Positions 22,724 to 24,347 of a stretch of DNA of 24,347 bases are shown here, piece by piece. Made by a program: the position numbers and the translations under genes. The DNA is from Pseudomonadota bacterium (lineage in GTDB: Bacteria > Pseudomonadota > Gammaproteobacteria > Burkholderiales > Ferrovaceae), in NCBI GenBank assembly GCA_021811005.1, contig JAJZPY010000019.1, positions 1 through 24,347 of the forward strand, written 5' to 3'. The notes beneath the pieces are model-generated. The model searched no databases. It was not told the origin of the DNA and worked only from the letters and a program-made list of their open reading frames with translations. The first letter of the stretch is position 1; each line of letters opens with the position of its first letter.

Positions 22724-23572
22724 ATGAAAAACATCGACTTACATAATCATTCCCGGGTTTCCGACGGTCTGCTTGCCCCGGCCGAGCTGGTCAGGCTCGC
22801 GGCCGGCAATGGGGTCACGACGCTTGCGCTGACCGATCACGACGACACGGACGGGCTGGAAGAGGCGGCGCAAGAGGCTCTGGCACTGGGGTTGCGATTC
22901 ATCAATGGCGTGGAAGTTTCGGTCACCTGGGCCCAGCACACCATTCACGTGGTCGGCCTCAACATCGACCCGGGTGACGCCACGCTGCTGGAAGGTCTTG
23001 CAACCATTCGCAGCGGCCGCATGGAACGTGCCGAAAAAATCGCGCAGGAACTTGCCAAGGCGGGCATTCCGGGTGCCCTGGAAGGGGCATTGCGCCATGC
23101 CCATAACCCCAAAATCGTGGCTCGGCCCCATTTTGCGCGCTATCTGGTGGAACAGGGCTTGGCCCGGGATGTGCCCAGCGTGTTCAAGCGCTTTCTGGTC
23201 CAAGGCAAGACCGGATACGTCAAGCATCGCTGGGCCGAACTGGGGGATGCCGTGGCCTGGGTCCGGAGCGCAGGAGGCATTCCGGTACTGGCCCATCCGG
23301 GGCGCTACAGTCTCAATCACAGCACCATGGACCGCCTGATCGACGAATTCGTCGAGGCCGGCGGCCTTGGCATTGAAGTCGTCACCAGCAATCACACCCG
23401 TGACCAGGCCGAGGCTTTTGCAGCCCAGGCTACGCGAAGAGGCTTGCTTGCTTCGCGCGGCTCGGACTACCATGGACCGGGCGAAAGCCGTCTGGAACCG
23501 GGAAAGTTGCCGCCCTTGCCGCCCCAGTGCGTTCCCGTCTGGCAGGCATGGGGTGATGTCGCCCTTCACTGA
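22724..23572 (+). CDS. PHP-domain phosphoesterase, RNase AM / YciV type
   Basis: The 282-residue protein is a PHP-family metal-dependent phosphoesterase. It shows DLHNHSRVSDG (5-15, H7 and H9), TDHDDTDG (37-44), E64 and H75, ARPHFAR (H136), LAHPGRY (H191), and GSDYHGPG (D248, H250), which together give the usual tri-metal site. The closest known type is E. coli YciV/TrpH (RNase AM), a 5'-3' exoribonuclease that matures rRNA 5' ends and also cleaves nucleoside 3',5'-bisphosphates. The gene precedes trpS with a 24-nt gap. In many relatives yciO and a site-2 protease lie between such a gene and trpS, and here they are absent. The ATG is the only start after an in-frame stop, and it lacks a ribosome site. 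Confidence 0.9.
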   Translation: MKNIDLHNHSRVSDGLLAPAELVRLAAGNGVTTLALTDHDDTDGLEEAAQEALALGLRFINGVEVSVTWAQHTIHVVGLNIDPGDATLLEGLATIRSGRMERAEKIAQELAKAGIPGALEGALRHAHNPKIVARPHFARYLVEQGLARDVPSVFKRFLVQGKTGYVKHRWAELGDAVAWVRSAGGIPVLAHPGRYSLNHSTMDRLIDEFVEAGGLGIEVVTSNHTRDQAEAFAAQATRRGLLASRGSDYHGPGESRLEPGKLPPLPPQCVPVWQAWGDVALH

Positions 23573-23596
23573 AGCAGCCCAGGAGTTTTCAAATTT

Positions 23597-24347
23597 ATGT
23601 ACCCAGATCGTGTGCTGTCCGGCATGCGCCCCACCGGCGCCATGCACTTGGGACATTTTCACGGCGTGCTCAAAAACTGGATCAAGATCCAGCATGAACA
23701 CGAATGCCTGTTCATGGTGGCCGACTGGCACGCCCTGACCACGCATTACGACCGCCCCCAGGAAATCGAAGCGCACGTATGGGACATGGTGATCGACTGG
23801 CTTGCGGCAGGAGTTGACCCCAACCAGGCCACGTTGTTTATCCAGTCCCGTGTGCCCGAACATGCGGAACTGCATTTGCTGCTGTCCATGATGACGCCGC
23901 TGGGATGGCTGGAACGCGTGCCCACCTACAAGGAACAGCAGGAAAAGATCGTCGACAAGGATCTCTCCACCTACGGTTTCCTGGGTTACCCGCTGCTGCA
24001 GGCGGCAGATATCCTGATCTACCGTGCCAACCGCGTGCCGGTGGGCGAAGACCAGGTGCCCCATATCGAGTTCACTCGCGAAATTGCGCGCCGATTCAAC
24101 CATCTCTATGGGCGTGAACCGGGTTTTGACGAGAAGGCCCTGCAGGCCGTGAAGAAGCTGGGCGCCAAGAAAGCCAAGCTTTATCTGGAATTGCGCAACC
24201 GCTATACCGAGCAAGGGGACGATGAAGCGCTGGAAGCGGCGCGTGCGCTGCTCGGCGAATCGCAAAACCTGTCGGTGGTGGATCGCGAGCGGGTGTTCGG
24301 GTACCTGGAAGGCAGCGGAAAAATGATTCTGGTGGAGCCGCAGGCAT
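23597..24347 (+). CDS. trpS: Tryptophanyl-tRNA synthetase, N-terminal part
   Basis: TrpRS charges tRNA-Trp. The first 250 codons are present, and the gene runs off the right edge without a stop. The class I HIGH motif is MHLGHFHG (16-23). WHALTTHY, the RVPEHAELH segment, YGFLGYPLLQAADIL and VPVGEDQVPHIEFTRE form the tryptophan and ATP site. A Lys-rich insertion follows (AVKKLGAKKAKLYLEL and on to EPQA), typical of the long betaproteobacterial form, so the KMSKS loop must lie beyond the window. An AGGAG lies 11 nt before the ATG. It is probably co-transcribed with the PHP gene. Confidence 0.96.
   Translation, partial: MYPDRVLSGMRPTGAMHLGHFHGVLKNWIKIQHEHECLFMVADWHALTTHYDRPQEIEAHVWDMVIDWLAAGVDPNQATLFIQSRVPEHAELHLLLSMMTPLGWLERVPTYKEQQEKIVDKDLSTYGFLGYPLLQAADILIYRANRVPVGEDQVPHIEFTREIARRFNHLYGREPGFDEKALQAVKKLGAKKAKLYLELRNRYTEQGDDEALEAARALLGESQNLSVVDRERVFGYLEGSGKMILVEPQA

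Noticed and set aside
1..24347. tRNA, rRNA, CRISPR, insertion sequence, prophage, attachment site or riboswitch
   Set aside because: I looked for cloverleaf ends, spaced direct repeats, transposase motifs and terminal inverted repeats and saw none. Nearly all bases belong to core genes.

Overview
The window is about 24.3 kb of dense chromosomal DNA from a Gram-negative bacterium, most probably a betaproteobacterium. It is GC-rich in appearance and has no intergenic stretch above about 120 bases. The evidence for the lineage is an lpxC and lauroyl-acyltransferase pair for lipid A, a dcw cluster running into lpxC, dciA and secA, the gene run yciB-bolA-ppiC, and a long-form tryptophanyl-tRNA synthetase. 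I cannot name a genus from sequence alone. All genes look like vertically inherited core genes. I see no insertion sequence, prophage, CRISPR array, tRNA or rRNA.

Region 1 (1-5560, + strand) is the end of the division and cell wall cluster: murC (3' part), murB, ftsQ, ftsA, ftsZ, lpxC. The first four are joined by ATGA overlaps or a 3-nt gap. No D-Ala-D-Ala ligase (ddl) lies between murB and ftsQ, where many relatives carry it. dciA (helicase loader family, DUF721) then faces lpxC tail to tail. It is divergent from secA across a short region that holds a perfect 15-bp palindrome between two opposing -10-like elements.

Region 2 (6096-11913, + strand) is secA, argJ, a DUF815 P-loop ATPase, and a fused Nudix (MutT-type) and ThiE-like protein. 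The genes are tightly packed and probably co-transcribed in part. The ThiE-like half lacks the residues expected to bind Mg-pyrophosphate, so it is probably not a working thiamine phosphate synthase.

Region 3 (11898-14240) is a minus-strand pair, ygfZ then an LpxL-type lipid A acyltransferase. ygfZ is divergent from a small membrane protein of the YgfX type. purL (14274-18173, + strand) follows, with a -10-like TATAAT that overlaps the ygfX stop codon.

Region 4 (22608 down to 18170, - strand) is a compact operon: yciB, bolA, ppiC (exported parvulin), glnE. glnE appears to start at a TTG immediately after the ppiC stop codon and in the same frame. Its last bases share a TTAA with the purL stop codon.

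Region 5 (22724-24347, + strand) is a PHP-domain RNase AM-type phosphoesterase followed by trpS, which is cut by the window end before its KMSKS loop.

I did not find a convincing undescribed multigene system. The observations most worth a second look are the degenerate Nudix-ThiE fusion and its coupling to the DUF815 ATPase, the stop-start fusion of ppiC and glnE, the missing ddl, the dciA/secA palindrome, and -10 elements placed so close to the lpxC and dciA start codons that their transcripts could be leaderless.
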